Shown: positions 18,022-27,650, numbered from the stretch's first letter. The stretch is DNA of 64,000 nucleotides from Thalassolituus maritimus (GCF_900156675.1 NZ_FTOH01000008.1:62001-126000); one strand, 5' to 3'. A program made the numbers and translations. The notes: generated by a model not told the origin, from the letters alone.

Positions 18022-18273
18022 TCAGGACTTAGGCATAAAACGCTGAAGATGGAACATTCCAAAAATAAACACCTGAATAGCGTCCAGACGCACGTTGGTG
18101 CTCTTCTTGCGGAAAGCTACCCAGAAAAGCAGCACCTCCAGTACGTGAATACCCGCGACGATCAGGCCGATGGTCGGCAGGTAACCGAGCAAGCCGTCCC
18201 AACCCTGCACCCAGGCAGTAATCGCCAGTACCCAGAATAAAAATGTTGCTGCTTTCATAGCTACGGTATTCAT
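18022..18273 (-). CDS. DUF1145 family small membrane protein (YhhL-like)
   Basis: An 83-aa protein with three predicted hydrophobic segments (residues about 6-24, 30-52 and 63-76). The IHVLEVLLFWVAFR core is the DUF1145 signature, seen in E. coli YhhL. No function is established. The ATG at 18273 has GGAG 8-9 bases upstream; an internal ATG five codons on is the alternative. It is a lone minus-strand gene between the OmpA terminator and ubiE. Confidence 0.8.
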   Translation of the reverse strand: MNTVAMKAATFLFWVLAITAWVQGWDGLLGYLPTIGLIVAGIHVLEVLLFWVAFRKKSTNVRLDAIQVFIFGMFHLQRFMPKS

Positions 18274-18451
18274 TTATTGCTCCAGCTAAGTCTTAGTTAA
18301 CTTCTGACCAGAAGTCAGAAAGGTATGATGACGCAGATTGCCTGATGCCATTTCAGTTGCACAGGTGCGGTTGTGCCACCTTACGTTGCCAATGAAAGCA
18401 GACATTCGTACGCCGGCTGGTTAGAATGTCGATCCAGATTGGGAGGTAGGC

Positions 18452-19201
18452 ATGTCCGACAACAAAACAACTCATTTCGGCTACGAGACCGTTTCGGTCG
18501 ACGAAAAAGCTGGAAAAGTGGCTGATGTATTTCATTCTGTCGCTGCGAAATACGATGTAATGAACGACCTGATGTCATTCGGCGTCCACCGCCTCTGGAA
18601 GCGCATCACCATTGACATGAGTGGTGCCCGCCCAGGCAATCAGATTCTTGATCTCGCCGGTGGCACCGGTGACCTGACGCGTAAGTTTTCGCGCATCGTC
18701 GGCCCACAGGGCAAGGTGGTACTCGCTGATATCAACTCATCCATGCTGAATGTCGGCCGCGACCGCCTGACCGATCAGGGGTACGTGGGTAATATCGAAT
18801 ACGTTCAGGCAAACGCCGAGTGCCTGCCGTTTGAAGACAACAGCTTTGATGTAATCACCATGGCCTTCGGCCTGCGTAACGTCACCGACAAAGACAAAGC
18901 ACTGCGCTCCATGGCGCGTGTACTCAAGCCAGGCGGCCGTCTTCTCATCCTCGAATTTTCCAAGCCGACGAACCCGGTAATGAGCAAGGCCTACGACCTG
19001 TATTCGTTCAGCGCCCTGCCTTTTATGGGCAAGCTTGTTGCGAACGACTCTGAAAGTTACAAGTATCTCGCTGAATCCATTCGTATGCATCCGGATCAGG
19101 AAACGCTGAAAGGGATGATGGAAGAGGCGGGCCTCGTGCGCTGTAGCTACAACAACATGACCAGTGGCGTTGTAGCTCTACACCGGGGAATCAAACCCTG
19201 A
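18452..19201 (+). CDS. ubiE: Ubiquinone/menaquinone C-methyltransferase
   Basis: A 249-aa SAM-dependent methyltransferase (E. coli 251 aa) acting on the benzoquinol/naphthoquinol ring in quinone synthesis. Visible features are [21 protein letters not shown], the SAM motif [12 protein letters not shown] and the FGLRNVTD segment. A GGGAGG ribosome site precedes the ATG. Its TGA overlaps the ATG of ubiJ by one base, the start of a ubiE-ubiJ-ubiB operon. Confidence 0.96.
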   Translation: MSDNKTTHFGYETVSVDEKAGKVADVFHSVAAKYDVMNDLMSFGVHRLWKRITIDMSGARPGNQILDLAGGTGDLTRKFSRIVGPQGKVVLADINSSMLNVGRDRLTDQGYVGNIEYVQANAECLPFEDNSFDVITMAFGLRNVTDKDKALRSMARVLKPGGRLLILEFSKPTNPVMSKAYDLYSFSALPFMGKLVANDSESYKYLAESIRMHPDQETLKGMMEEAGLVRCSYNNMTSGVVALHRGIKP

Positions 19202-19827
19202 TGCTATCGGCGGTACTCAGTCAGGCGATGTGCCTGCCCGTTGAAGGGCTTATTAATCGTGCACTTCGCCAGGACGCAGCAACACTTTCGCGACTGGCTC
19301 GTCAGGAAGGTCGTATGGCCGCCGTCGATATTGAGGGCCTGGGTCGCTTTAATATTCGCCTGCTGCGTGATGGTATCGCTCTGAGTATGACGTCCGACTC
19401 TGACACTGAGGTGGTACTGAGTGGCAAGCTGGCAGATTTTCTTGAGCTGGCCCGCGCCGACGATAAAGCACACGAACTGATCAACAGCGATATCGATATG
19501 GATGGCGATACCGAGCTCGCACTCTATCTGACCCGTACCGTACAGGCGTTAGACATTGATTGGGAAGCCGCCATACAGCCGCTGACAGGCAGCCTGGTCG
19601 CCCACCAGATCGGTAAGGGGTTACGTGGCCTCAGGCGCTGGGGCCGTGACACCGGGTCAACCTACCGCACCGCCGCAAAAGAATACCTCGAAGATGAGCT
19701 GAAGGTAGTAACACCGTCAGCCATGCTCGATGACTTTGCAACACAGACAGATGATCTGCGCCTGATGATGGATCGTGTAGAAGCCCGGATTGCCGGTCTG
19801 GAAAACAAGAAAAAGACTGAGGACTGA
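19201..19827 (+). CDS. ubiJ: Ubiquinone biosynthesis accessory factor UbiJ
   Basis: A 208-aa protein with an N-terminal SCP2-like lipid-binding domain and a C-terminal helical tail ending in a coiled coil ([17 protein letters not shown]). UbiJ organises the soluble Ubi complex and binds ubiquinone intermediates. It overlaps ubiE by one base and is followed after 2 bases by ubiB, the order found throughout gammaproteobacteria. Confidence 0.9.
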   Translation: MLSAVLSQAMCLPVEGLINRALRQDAATLSRLARQEGRMAAVDIEGLGRFNIRLLRDGIALSMTSDSDTEVVLSGKLADFLELARADDKAHELINSDIDMDGDTELALYLTRTVQALDIDWEAAIQPLTGSLVAHQIGKGLRGLRRWGRDTGSTYRTAAKEYLEDELKVVTPSAMLDDFATQTDDLRLMMDRVEARIAGLENKKKTED

Positions 19828-19829
19828 GC

Positions 19830-21482
19830 GTGGGTAACCTCTGGCGACTCTGGAAAATACTCTTCATATTTACCCGCTACCGGCTGGATGCTCTTGTTCC
19901 AACCGACCAGCTACCACTCAAAATCCGCATTCTGCTGTGGCTGGCCCCATGGCGCCTGAGCCCGGTGCCGAGCAAACTCAGCCGCGGCGCACGCTTACGC
20001 CTTGCGCTGGAAGCATTGGGTCCTATTTTCGTTAAATTCGGCCAGATTCTATCCACCCGCCCGGATCTGATCCCGGAAGACATTGTCGCAGAACTGAAAA
20101 ACCTGCAGGACAACGTTGCACCTTTCCCTACTGAGACCGCACTCAAGCTGATCGAAGAACAACTTGGCCAGCCCATCAGCGAGATGTTCGCCGAGTTCTC
20201 CGAAAAGCCGCTCGCGGCCGCGTCCATTGCACAAGTGTATGCCGCACGCCTCTTTGGCGAGAATTCAGAAGCCGGTAAAGAAGTCGTGGTTAAGGTCGTC
20301 CGTCCGGGTATCGAGGACACCATTGAGCGCGACCTGCAGTTGCTGGAGTTTATGGCTGTACTGCTGGTTAAGTACTCCGCTGAAGGCCGTCGTTTAAAGC
20401 CTGTTGAAGTCGTTGAAGACTACCGTCACACCATTTACGGTGAACTGAACCTCCAGATTGAGGCGTCTAACGCAACTCAATTACGTCGTAATTTCTCAGA
20501 ATCCGAGCTGCTGTACATGCCAGAGGTTTACTGGGAATACACGCGTAACAAAGTGATGGTCAGCGAACGCATCTACGGTATTCCTGTTGCTAACATCGAC
20601 GAGCTGTACGTCCAGAATACCAATATGAAATTACTCGCCGAGCGCGGCGTAGAGATTTTCTTCACTCAGGTATTCCGCGACAGTTTTTTCCATGCCGACA
20701 TGCATCCGGGCAATATTTTTGTTTCGCGCGAAAACCCATCAAGCCCGCAATATATCGCCATCGACTGCGGTATCGTTGGCAGCCTCACCGACGAAGATCT
20801 GCACTATCTGGCGATGAACCTGATGGCCTTCTTTAATCAGGACTATCATCAGGTCGCACAGCTGCACGTAGACTCTGGCTGGGTACCGCCAACGACAAAA
20901 GTTCATGAGTTCGCCGCATCGATTCGCAGTGTCTGTGAGCCTATATTCGAGAAGCCTCTGTCAGAGATTTCATTCGGGCAGGTACTGATTCAGCTGTTCG
21001 CGACCGCCAGACGCTTCAATATGGAAGTTCAGCCGCAGCTGGTACTCCTGCAGAAAACCCTGTTGAACATTGAAGGGCTGGGCCGACAGCTGTACCCAGA
21101 CCTTGATCTATGGACAACGGCCAAACCTTACCTTGAACGCTGGATGCGTGAGCGCTTTGGTCCTAAAGCCGCCTGGAAAGAGTTCAAGCGCCAGCTACCG
21201 GGCTGGGTAGAGAAAGCGCCGCAGATCCCTAACCTGATGCACGGTGCCCTGACCCGCCTCAACCATCTCGATGAAAATCAGTTGAGAATGCAGGAACAGC
21301 TGACGTTGCTGAACGCCGCACTCGAAGCCCAGCGTATACAAAAGCGTCACCAGACTCTGGGGATCATGACAACCATTACTGGCGGCTTGCTGTGGTGGCA
21401 GTCTTACGCATTAGCACTGCCAGAAATTGCAGGATTAAGTATCGGCGCCGCCGGCCTGATATGGCTGGTACTGAAGAGCTGA
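19830..21482 (+). CDS. ubiB: UbiB atypical kinase/ATPase for ubiquinone synthesis
   Basis: A 550-aa ABC1/ADCK-type protein (E. coli UbiB 546 aa). The KxGQ motif is [17 protein letters not shown], the alanine-rich loop is [13 protein letters not shown], the catalytic region is [11 protein letters not shown] and the metal motif AIDCGIVG. Two C-terminal membrane helices (residues about 505-548) anchor it. It supports ubiquinone synthesis, probably by extracting isoprenoid intermediates. GTG start at 19830 with GAGGA upstream. Confidence 0.95.
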   Translation: MGNLWRLWKILFIFTRYRLDALVPTDQLPLKIRILLWLAPWRLSPVPSKLSRGARLRLALEALGPIFVKFGQILSTRPDLIPEDIVAELKNLQDNVAPFPTETALKLIEEQLGQPISEMFAEFSEKPLAAASIAQVYAARLFGENSEAGKEVVVKVVRPGIEDTIERDLQLLEFMAVLLVKYSAEGRRLKPVEVVEDYRHTIYGELNLQIEASNATQLRRNFSESELLYMPEVYWEYTRNKVMVSERIYGIPVANIDELYVQNTNMKLLAERGVEIFFTQVFRDSFFHADMHPGNIFVSRENPSSPQYIAIDCGIVGSLTDEDLHYLAMNLMAFFNQDYHQVAQLHVDSGWVPPTTKVHEFAASIRSVCEPIFEKPLSEISFGQVLIQLFATARRFNMEVQPQLVLLQKTLLNIEGLGRQLYPDLDLWTTAKPYLERWMRERFGPKAAWKEFKRQLPGWVEKAPQIPNLMHGALTRLNHLDENQLRMQEQLTLLNAALEAQRIQKRHQTLGIMTTITGGLLWWQSYALALPEIAGLSIGAAGLIWLVLKS

Positions 21483-21571
21483 TACAGGAATCACGGGCGC
21501 AGATTTGGCATTAGGCACAGTCGGCGCTCTACGGTATCCTTCGCGTTTCAGAACAGATGAAACAGGGTTGA

Positions 21572-21952
21572 ATGATGAACTGGCTTGATAAAGTGAAGTG
21601 GGATAACGATGGATTAGTACCGGCCATTGCCCAGGATCATGCCACCGGCCGTATCCTGATGATGGCCTGGATGAATCGTGAAGCCCTCGAACTGACCGCA
21701 AAAGAGCAGCGCGCGATTTATTACTCGCGCTCGCGTCAGAAGCTCTGGCGCAAAGGTGAATCATCTGGCCACGTACAGAAGCTTCACGAACTGCGCCTCG
21801 ACTGTGACAGCGACGTTATCGTCATGCAGGTTGAGCAGATTGGCGGTATTGCCTGCCACACCGGACGTGAAAGCTGCTTTTACAAGGTGTACGAAAATAA
21901 CGACTGGGTCGACGTAGATCCCGTCCTGAAAGACCCAAGTGACATATACTGA
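21572..21952 (+). CDS. hisI: Phosphoribosyl-AMP cyclohydrolase
   Basis: A 126-aa single-domain HisI, third step of histidine synthesis. Motifs are [31 protein letters not shown] and the zinc-binding LDCDSD with [13 protein letters not shown]. HisI and HisE are separate genes here, as in Pseudomonas, not fused as in E. coli. Two Met codons open the frame and either may be used. hisE starts 7 bases after its stop. Confidence 0.95.
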   Translation: MMNWLDKVKWDNDGLVPAIAQDHATGRILMMAWMNREALELTAKEQRAIYYSRSRQKLWRKGESSGHVQKLHELRLDCDSDVIVMQVEQIGGIACHTGRESCFYKVYENNDWVDVDPVLKDPSDIY

Positions 21953-21959
21953 GATTCTT

Positions 21960-22292
21960 ATGAGCGATATTCTTCAGCAGTTAGGTGATATTCTGGAAGA
22001 ACGCAAAGGTGCAGAGGCTGACTCCTCTTATGTCGCCAGCCTGTACCACAAAGGCCTGAACAAAATTCTGGAAAAGGTGGGTGAAGAAGCCACCGAAACC
22101 ATACTGGCAGCAAAAGATGCTGAGACCAGTGGTGACAATAAAGAGGTCATTTACGAAACGGCCGACCTTTGGTTCCATAGCCTGGTCGCACTGGCGAAAC
22201 TGGGCGAGCGCCCTGAAGCGGTCATTAACGAACTGGCGCGCCGGTTCAACATGTCAGGCTTAGAAGAAAAAGCCTCTCGTACAAAGAAATAA
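21960..22292 (+). CDS. hisE: Phosphoribosyl-ATP pyrophosphatase
   Basis: A 110-aa MazG-like all-alpha hydrolase catalysing the second step of histidine synthesis. The core is [20 protein letters not shown] with [11 protein letters not shown] and the acidic [12 protein letters not shown] 21960 is the family start; an in-frame upstream codon at 21939 overlaps hisI. The ribosome site is weak and translation may be coupled to hisI. tatA follows after 12 bases. Confidence 0.95.
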   Translation: MSDILQQLGDILEERKGAEADSSYVASLYHKGLNKILEKVGEEATETILAAKDAETSGDNKEVIYETADLWFHSLVALAKLGERPEAVINELARRFNMSGLEEKASRTKK

Positions 22293-22304
22293 CGGAGAAT
22301 AACT

Positions 22305-22568
22305 ATGCTTGGCGGTATCAGTATCTGGCAACTCCTGATCATTCTGGCGATCGTCATTATGATTTTCGGCACCAAGAAGCTACGTAATATGGGCGGCGAC
22401 CTGGGTGGCGCGGTTCGTGGTTTCAAGAATGCAATGAATGAAAAGCCTGACGAAAAAGACGTGTCCGAGGACGATAAAAAGCCGGAATCGCTGACCAGCC
22501 AGTCGGCTGAGAAAGCTCCGGAAAAAGACGCAGAATTCAGCAAGACCAAGGATCAGGATAAAGCCTGA
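22305..22568 (+). CDS. tatA: Sec-independent translocase subunit TatA
   Basis: An 87-aa protein: short N-terminus, one membrane helix (residues about 6-20), the hinge [21 protein letters not shown] and a charged C-tail rich in Lys/Glu/Asp. TatA oligomers form the pore that exports folded twin-arginine proteins. Likely clients in this window are the PhoD phosphatase and the small GMC partner at 29104. It overlaps tatB by one base. Confidence 0.95.
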   Translation: MLGGISIWQLLIILAIVIMIFGTKKLRNMGGDLGGAVRGFKNAMNEKPDEKDVSEDDKKPESLTSQSAEKAPEKDAEFSKTKDQDKA

Positions 22569-22951
22569 TGTTTGATATGGGCTTCATGGAGCTGATGGTA
22601 ATCGGCGTCCTTGCATTGCTGGTACTTGGCCCGGAGCGGCTGCCGAAAGCAGCCCGCACGATGGGGCTGATTATTGGTCGTGTGCGTCGCTCTGTCAGCA
22701 ACTTTCAGGAAGATCTGGAAAGACAAGCCCGCACCGAAGAGCTGAAAGCCAAGCTTCGTGATCCAGCGGCAACCTTTCTTGATGAAGACATTCTGAATCC
22801 AGCGTCCATGAGAAAGCCAAACGTGACTCAGGAAGCATCGCAGGAAAAAGAGCCTGCATCGACTGAAACTGCGTCTGAACAGCTGACTGACCAGGCGGCC
22901 GAAAAAGCACCTGAGCTTTCGAAGAAGCCATCTGAAGAAAAACCTCAATGA
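22568..22951 (+). CDS. tatB: Sec-independent translocase subunit TatB
   Basis: A 127-aa protein beginning [20 protein letters not shown] with the hallmark GPERLP, an amphipathic helix and a long acidic tail. TatB with TatC forms the twin-arginine receptor. The tail repeats a short (Q)xAxEKAPE phrase also seen in TatA (SAEKAPEK versus AAEKAPEL). The stop overlaps the tatC start by 4 bases. Confidence 0.95.
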   Translation: MFDMGFMELMVIGVLALLVLGPERLPKAARTMGLIIGRVRRSVSNFQEDLERQARTEELKAKLRDPAATFLDEDILNPASMRKPNVTQEASQEKEPASTETASEQLTDQAAEKAPELSKKPSEEKPQ

Positions 22952-23688
22952 CCGATCAAGAACAGCCTCTTATTGCCCATCTGGTTGAGTTGCGCAACCG
23001 CCTCCTGCGTGCGGTGCTCCTCGTTCTGGTGATTTTTGCGGGCTTGTTCTATTTCGCCAACGATCTCTACCTGATCCTGGTTGAGCCGCTGTCGGTACTG
23101 ATGCCGGTCGAAGGGCAGATGATCGCCACGGGTGTTGCATCGCCCTTTCTTGTGCCTTTCAAGCTGACCTTTGTACTTGCCGTTCTGGCTGCTGTGCCCT
23201 TTATACTGCACCAGATCTGGGCTTTTATTTCCCCCGGGCTTTACCAGCACGAAAAGAAGTTTGCGATCCCTCTGCTGCTGTCGAGTATTCTGCTTTTCTA
23301 CGCAGGCATTGCATTTGCGTATTTTGTGGTACTGCCACTGGTGTTTGGTTTCTTTACCGGGATCGGGCCGGAAGGCATTTCATTTATGCCCGATATCAGC
23401 AATATTCTCGATTTTTCACTGAAGATTTTCTTTGCCTTTGGTATCGCCTTTGAGATTCCGGTCGCCACCTTTCTGATGGTGCTCAGCGGCATGACTACTG
23501 TGGAGTCTCTCAGTGGTAAACGGCCTTATATTTTTCTTGGCTGTTTCGTCGTGGGGATGCTGGTAACACCACCGGATGTTATTTCACAGACTATTCTGGC
23601 ACTGCCGATGTATCTGCTATTCGAGGCGGGAGTTCTTGCTTCACGCTTGATTCGCCCACAGGAAGCAGAAGCCTCCGAGGCTGAATAA
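22948..23688 (+). CDS. tatC: Sec-independent translocase subunit TatC
   Basis: A 246-aa six-helix membrane protein. The N-terminal signature is LIAHLVELRNRLLRA, the conserved FPFILHQIWAFISPGLY-like loop is present, and Glu is kept in the FFTGIGPEGISFMPDIS loop. It recognises twin-arginine signals with TatB. It ends the hisIE-tatABC run and converges on the prenyltransferase gene with 11 bases between stops. Confidence 0.95.
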   Translation: MTDQEQPLIAHLVELRNRLLRAVLLVLVIFAGLFYFANDLYLILVEPLSVLMPVEGQMIATGVASPFLVPFKLTFVLAVLAAVPFILHQIWAFISPGLYQHEKKFAIPLLLSSILLFYAGIAFAYFVVLPLVFGFFTGIGPEGISFMPDISNILDFSLKIFFAFGIAFEIPVATFLMVLSGMTTVESLSGKRPYIFLGCFVVGMLVTPPDVISQTILALPMYLLFEAGVLASRLIRPQEAEASEAE

Positions 23689-23699
23689 AAGAGTCAGCG

Positions 23700-24593
23700 C
23701 TAGCGGCTCAACAGCAGCGCCAGTGACAACACCACGGGGGTCAGTAATGTCGCCACCACATTCATACCCAAAGCGTCTGGTGACGCTGAAATATTCTCAC
23801 GTTCCTGATTCAGAGCTGTCAGCGTCTTCAATGTAAGCGCCCATGGGATGAGTGCCAGCAACACCCATTGTGGCCACACACCTGACATAGCCGCCATCAC
23901 AATTAACCCGGCGACTGAAAAGGTCATGATATTAAAAGCCCGAATTCCCGCAGAAACGCCATACCGAATCAACAAATGCTCTCGACCATGTGCTTTATCG
24001 GCTTCGATATCAGGAAACTGATTGGCCAGCAGCAAGTTATTTACCATCAGAAAGACCACTGCCGCGCCAAAAGCCACGCAAACCGGCTGCTCAAGTCCTG
24101 CGACAATAGCCGTCCCTACCACCATCAAAACACCGAACCCCAACCCTGGAGCAAACAAACAAAGGTACGGTAAACGATTAATGACCGAGGTATAAAACCA
24201 CACCAGAAGCACCCCTATACCGCCCAACAGCCACAAGGCGGGGTACGCTAATGACAGATAAACACCGATGATTACAACGCACAACAATGACAGGACAGCT
24301 CCGGCCAGTACCCAACCTGCCGCCTGCGGGTGCTCGGGCAAACCTCCGCTTCCGCCGCTGAACGGCGTGCGGTCGGTGACAAGATCGAGGCCGCTTTTAA
24401 AGTCCTGATATTCATTGAGCATATTGACAGATATATGCGCGAGCAAAGCACCAAGTACAACCCAGATCAGATCAGGATTTAATTGAGGAGAGTATCCTGA
24501 GGCAGCAAACCCCATCAGCAGGCAAACGGGGGTCAGGATCAGAAAAGGGGGGCGGGTCGTTTTAAGTGTCGTTGTAAAAGTTGATGCATCCAT
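23700..24593 (-). CDS. UbiA-family prenyltransferase, MenA-like
   Basis: A 297-aa membrane protein with about eight to nine helices. The two aspartate-rich motifs of UbiA prenyltransferases are present: NEYQDFKSGLD (near residue 60) and NQFPDIEADKAHGR (near 190). The overall pattern is closest to MenA-type 1,4-dihydroxy-2-naphthoate prenyltransferases, but no other menaquinone gene is visible here, so the aromatic acceptor is uncertain. It is the last gene of a tight five-gene minus-strand run led by a TetR regulator. Confidence 0.8.
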   Translation of the reverse strand: MDASTFTTTLKTTRPPFLILTPVCLLMGFAASGYSPQLNPDLIWVVLGALLAHISVNMLNEYQDFKSGLDLVTDRTPFSGGSGGLPEHPQAAGWVLAGAVLSLLCVVIIGVYLSLAYPALWLLGGIGVLLVWFYTSVINRLPYLCLFAPGLGFGVLMVVGTAIVAGLEQPVCVAFGAAVVFLMVNNLLLANQFPDIEADKAHGREHLLIRYGVSAGIRAFNIMTFSVAGLIVMAAMSGVWPQWVLLALIPWALTLKTLTALNQERENISASPDALGMNVVATLLTPVVLSLALLLSR

Positions 24594-24610
24594 GCCGCTG
24601 TCTCTGTGCT

Positions 24611-24949
24611 TTACCGCATCGGTGGCAAATCCGATATCAGGCTACTTTCTGTTAAGGCTGGGCTGTCTACCAGGGTTTCGGTGTGACACTGCCAACCTGC
24701 GTTTCTGCGACGCAGCACAATCTCCTGCGCTTTACGCTCACAAAATCCTTCTGCTGTTTTTGCATTCCAGACCACCCGTTTTTCATCCGGTGTCGTAAAG
24801 TGCACTTCACACGGCAAGCTCCATCCTTGTGGATATACCACCTGAATCGCGTGCCATACCTCTCCACTCTCGCAGACAGTACGTTCTTCTTCTGCCGCCA
24901 TTGCGAATGACGTCAGAAAACATAAAGGGAGTATTCTTATTATGTTCAT
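24611..24949 (-). CDS. Small exported protein of unknown function
   Basis: A 112-aa protein with a signal peptide ending FAMAAEE. The mature part has four cysteines (TVCESG, LPCEVHF, GFCERKA, WQCHTE), which could form two disulfides in the periplasm. I do not recognise a family. It lies 12 bases after the S1/P1 nuclease stop and 17 bases before the prenyltransferase, so it is in the same operon. Confidence 0.65.
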   Translation of the reverse strand: MNIIRILPLCFLTSFAMAAEEERTVCESGEVWHAIQVVYPQGWSLPCEVHFTTPDEKRVVWNAKTAEGFCERKAQEIVLRRRNAGWQCHTETLVDSPALTESSLISDLPPMR

Positions 24950-24961
24950 ATTCTTCCCTGA

Positions 24962-25756
24962 TTAACCTGCAGCGCTGACAGGGGCCAACTGATCCAGCAA
25001 TTTCGCTAGCCGACGGGCAGCAAGATGCAGTCTCGACCGGACCCAATGACGATCAGCAGCGATATCATCGTCTTCGAAACGGGCACCTTTCCTGTAATTC
25101 CGATAGATCTCCCGGGTCTTTTCCAGCGACTCATTGGCCCAGTCTTCCGGACTACCCTCGCGCAGAAATTCCACAGAAAAAGACGCGATAAGATTGCTGT
25201 CTTCCGTTAAAGTTCCCGACAGGCCAGGAACATCTCTATCCCAGAACGCATGGAGATTAGTACGCTCGCCCCGATAATATATCCGCGTCTGATTGCCGCC
25301 ACGGTCATCTGAGTAGCTGACGTGCAATGGCTGATGTACGTCGCCGACAAAATGCCCGAGAAACGCCAATGCTTGCCAGTCGGAATCTGGGTCTCGCTGT
25401 AAACGCTTCTGCATTGCGCGTATTTCCTCTGTTACGCACCCCTTACCTGGACAATGGGCCCGGTGCACCGAGGTATCTTTGCGCGCAACATTGATGTAGT
25501 GCCACACCGACGTGTGCTTATAGTCGTCTATCTTTCTTACCCGGTCAGGCCAGCCGCATAATTGCGCGAATGAACGAGCCTCCCGCGACTGCCGAACCAA
25601 CCCGGAAATCATTTTCTGCGTTTCAGGTGCCGCATACTGATAAGCCAGATCGCACACCACCGCATGACTGGAGTAACTGAACGCCTGAGCACCTGAGGCG
25701 AACACCATCATAAACAAAACGGCGAATACTGCGCGCTGCATGCTGTTTATCTTCAT
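24962..25756 (-). CDS. S1/P1 family zinc-dependent nuclease
   Basis: A 264-aa periplasmic nuclease. Signal peptide ends GAQA. Zinc-ligand segments are SSHAVVCDLAYQY, DDYKHTSVWHYINV, LGHFVGDVHQPLHV and GGNQTRIYYRGERTNLHAFWD. In S1/P1 enzymes the first mature residue, Trp, binds zinc through its backbone; here the predicted mature N-terminus is Phe (FSYSSH). The family cleaves single-stranded DNA/RNA at 3' phosphodiester bonds and removes 3' phosphates, so nutrient scavenging is likely. Confidence 0.88.
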   Translation of the reverse strand: MKINSMQRAVFAVLFMMVFASGAQAFSYSSHAVVCDLAYQYAAPETQKMISGLVRQSREARSFAQLCGWPDRVRKIDDYKHTSVWHYINVARKDTSVHRAHCPGKGCVTEEIRAMQKRLQRDPDSDWQALAFLGHFVGDVHQPLHVSYSDDRGGNQTRIYYRGERTNLHAFWDRDVPGLSGTLTEDSNLIASFSVEFLREGSPEDWANESLEKTREIYRNYRKGARFEDDDIAADRHWVRSRLHLAARRLAKLLDQLAPVSAAG

Positions 25757-25781
25757 AGGCCTATTCTGGGTCAGCTTAGCG

Positions 25782-26843
25782 TTATTGTGAACCGGGCATC
25801 ATGGCACATTGAGCCAGAATGTCCTGCCACTTTGTAACATGTCTGTGGTGGGCATTGAGCATAGCGGCCCGCTCTTCCTCCAGAACATTTATGACATCCA
25901 CATGCCATTCATCGACAACACCGGTTGGGGCAAGAGAAGAAATGACACTCAGATAACCGATAAGCTCAGCACCGAAGCGGTCAGTTTTACTCAGATAGGG
26001 TTGAAGCACACCGGCGTAATACTTATGGAAGACATTCTGCAGAATCTCGGCCTGAGGAGTCCGGCGGCCCGCCGGACACAGCGGACGGTCGCCAAGGCGC
26101 TGCTCAAGAAGTCGTGCTCCCTTGATGCTCACATCCATAAGTGCTCGATTGGTTAAACGCCAGCGCCCGATGGCCGCTGTCGCTAACATCTGTTGCTGAT
26201 GAGACTCCATCACTGCCGATTCGTATTTCCACTCGCCTGACTGCCACTGTTGTCCCTGCTGTACGACATACGCGAGAGCCTGGGTTGCCGCCAGTAATGT
26301 CGTCTGATCTTCCGCTGAGGATTCTGCCATCGGGATCAGTCCTTCTGAGCGGGATAGAAAAGCCTGCCACTCCTCAGACGAGAACCAGGCATTCCACCAA
26401 TACGTCATTCTGGCATCGTATTTCTGCTGCAGAAGGCGACGTAACTTCTCAGCAAGCTCGGGATCATCCTTCCCCAGAACGTCGATGCACTCCGGCGCAC
26501 TTAGCATCAGGTCACGTTGTAGATGAAGTCTCTGACTGGGCGCTGCCAGCTTACCGAGAGAGCTGTTGTTAGCCCCTAGAACACGTCCCAACTCACACGA
26601 GGAGAGTGAGAGAAAGTCGAGAAGATTAATGCTTAACTGGGGCTCGTTGACTGACAACTGGCGACGCCCGGGCAAGTCGACGAGCACTGCCTGAAGTGCC
26701 TCACCATCAGACTCCGGAGATTCAACCTGTAGTGCACGACCGAGGCGTTCGAGATAATCATCGAGTGCGGCTTGCTCACCTTCTGAGCAGCCACAAAGCG
26801 CGACCGCAATAACCAGGGTGAGAACAAGACGCAGCGACTTCAC
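25782..26843 (-). CDS. DUF3080 family lipoprotein
   Basis: A 353-aa lipoprotein with lipobox ALCGC. The central LNLLDFLSLSSCELGRVLG-type segment and a strongly helical C-terminus match DUF3080, a gammaproteobacterial family of unknown function. Its ATG overlaps the TetR stop by 4 bases (ATGA), so the two are translationally coupled. S1/P1 nuclease follows after 25 bases. Confidence 0.75.
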   Translation of the reverse strand: MKSLRLVLTLVIAVALCGCSEGEQAALDDYLERLGRALQVESPESDGEALQAVLVDLPGRRQLSVNEPQLSINLLDFLSLSSCELGRVLGANNSSLGKLAAPSQRLHLQRDLMLSAPECIDVLGKDDPELAEKLRRLLQQKYDARMTYWWNAWFSSEEWQAFLSRSEGLIPMAESSAEDQTTLLAATQALAYVVQQGQQWQSGEWKYESAVMESHQQQMLATAAIGRWRLTNRALMDVSIKGARLLEQRLGDRPLCPAGRRTPQAEILQNVFHKYYAGVLQPYLSKTDRFGAELIGYLSVISSLAPTGVVDEWHVDVINVLEEERAAMLNAHHRHVTKWQDILAQCAMMPGSQ

Positions 26844-27499
26844 CGGCGCTGCATCCAGTCCGGGCGTGGGATAAATGCCCGCTGCAGTGCAAGTACATCG
26901 TCCCGATGATCTGGAGTAAGATAGGGACGTTCAAGACTGAACACCTGATAGATTCCGCCCTGCAACATATCCTGCGTGATCACACTCTCATCCCCCGACA
27001 ACAGATTGCACTGCAGAAACGAAAACCATGAGGTGACGACAATCCAGGTATTCAACGCCAGATCCTGACAGTCCTGTTCATCGGCCGACAGTATTCCGGC
27101 CCCACTAAGTGCCAGAAAGATGTTCTCGATCTGCCTCAGGCAGTGACTGAAAAAACCACGATAGCGCTCATGAAGCTCAGGGTCTGCACTCAGCAGGTGC
27201 TCCATATCCCGGTGCATAAAACGATAGGCCCAGAGCTCATTAAAAACATCCGTGAGATAGCGCAGCTTATCCTGAGTTTCGATGACGCGCCCTTCAGGCA
27301 GCGCCAGTATCTCCAGAACTCTCTGCTCGTAACGATCGAACAAATTGGCGATGATCGCCTGCTTGTTGCGAAAGTGATAATAGAGATTGCCCGGCGAAAT
27401 CCCGAGCCGCGAGGCAATATGATTGGTTGTAACGGCCCGCTCACCATTCTCATTAAACATCTCTAAGGCCACATCAATGATGCGTTCGCGGGTGCCCAT
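26840..27499 (-). CDS. TetR family transcriptional regulator
   Basis: A 219-aa regulator. The N-terminal HTH is TTNHIASRLGISPGNLYYHFRNKQAI; the C-terminal ligand domain belongs to a group whose members end with a Trp-rich helix (WIVVTSWFSFLQ). It is divergent from the aldehyde dehydrogenase gene, and a perfect 8-bp inverted repeat lies inside the facing promoter (27592-27611), so autoregulation and control of alcohol/aldehyde oxidation are likely. It also leads the downstream minus-strand run. Confidence 0.9.
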   Translation of the reverse strand: MGTRERIIDVALEMFNENGERAVTTNHIASRLGISPGNLYYHFRNKQAIIANLFDRYEQRVLEILALPEGRVIETQDKLRYLTDVFNELWAYRFMHRDMEHLLSADPELHERYRGFFSHCLRQIENIFLALSGAGILSADEQDCQDLALNTWIVVTSWFSFLQCNLLSGDESVITQDMLQGGIYQVFSLERPYLTPDHRDDVLALQRAFIPRPDWMQRR

Positions 27500-27553
27500 A
27501 ACATCGCTCCAGAATAATCATGTCTCTATTTTAACCTGAGTAAAGGTATATAC

Positions 27554-27570
27554 GGACAATCTTCTTGTCC
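27554..27570. promoter_or_regulatory. Inverted repeat, second candidate operator
   Basis: GGACAA (27554-27559) and TTGTCC (27565-27570) form a perfect 6-bp inverted repeat with 5-nt spacer, just upstream of the -35 box of the aldehyde dehydrogenase promoter and about 55 bases from the TetR gene start. Its role is unproven. Confidence 0.4.
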
Positions 27571-27584
27571 ACGCGCATCACCTC

Positions 27585-27613
27585 TTGACGAATTAGAGTA
27601 ATAACTCTAATAA
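27585..27613 (+). promoter_or_regulatory. Promoter with TetR-type operator for the aldehyde dehydrogenase operon
   Basis: TTGACG (27585-27590), a 17-base spacer and TAATAA (27608-27613) make a good sigma-70 promoter. The perfect inverted repeat ATTAGAGT-AATA-ACTCTAAT (27592-27611) fills the spacer, the classical place for a TetR repressor to block RNA polymerase. The start codon lies 38 bases downstream. Confidence 0.7.
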
Positions 27614-27650
27614 TAGAATCTGTCTGTTTATTAACCACCCGGAGGCACTC

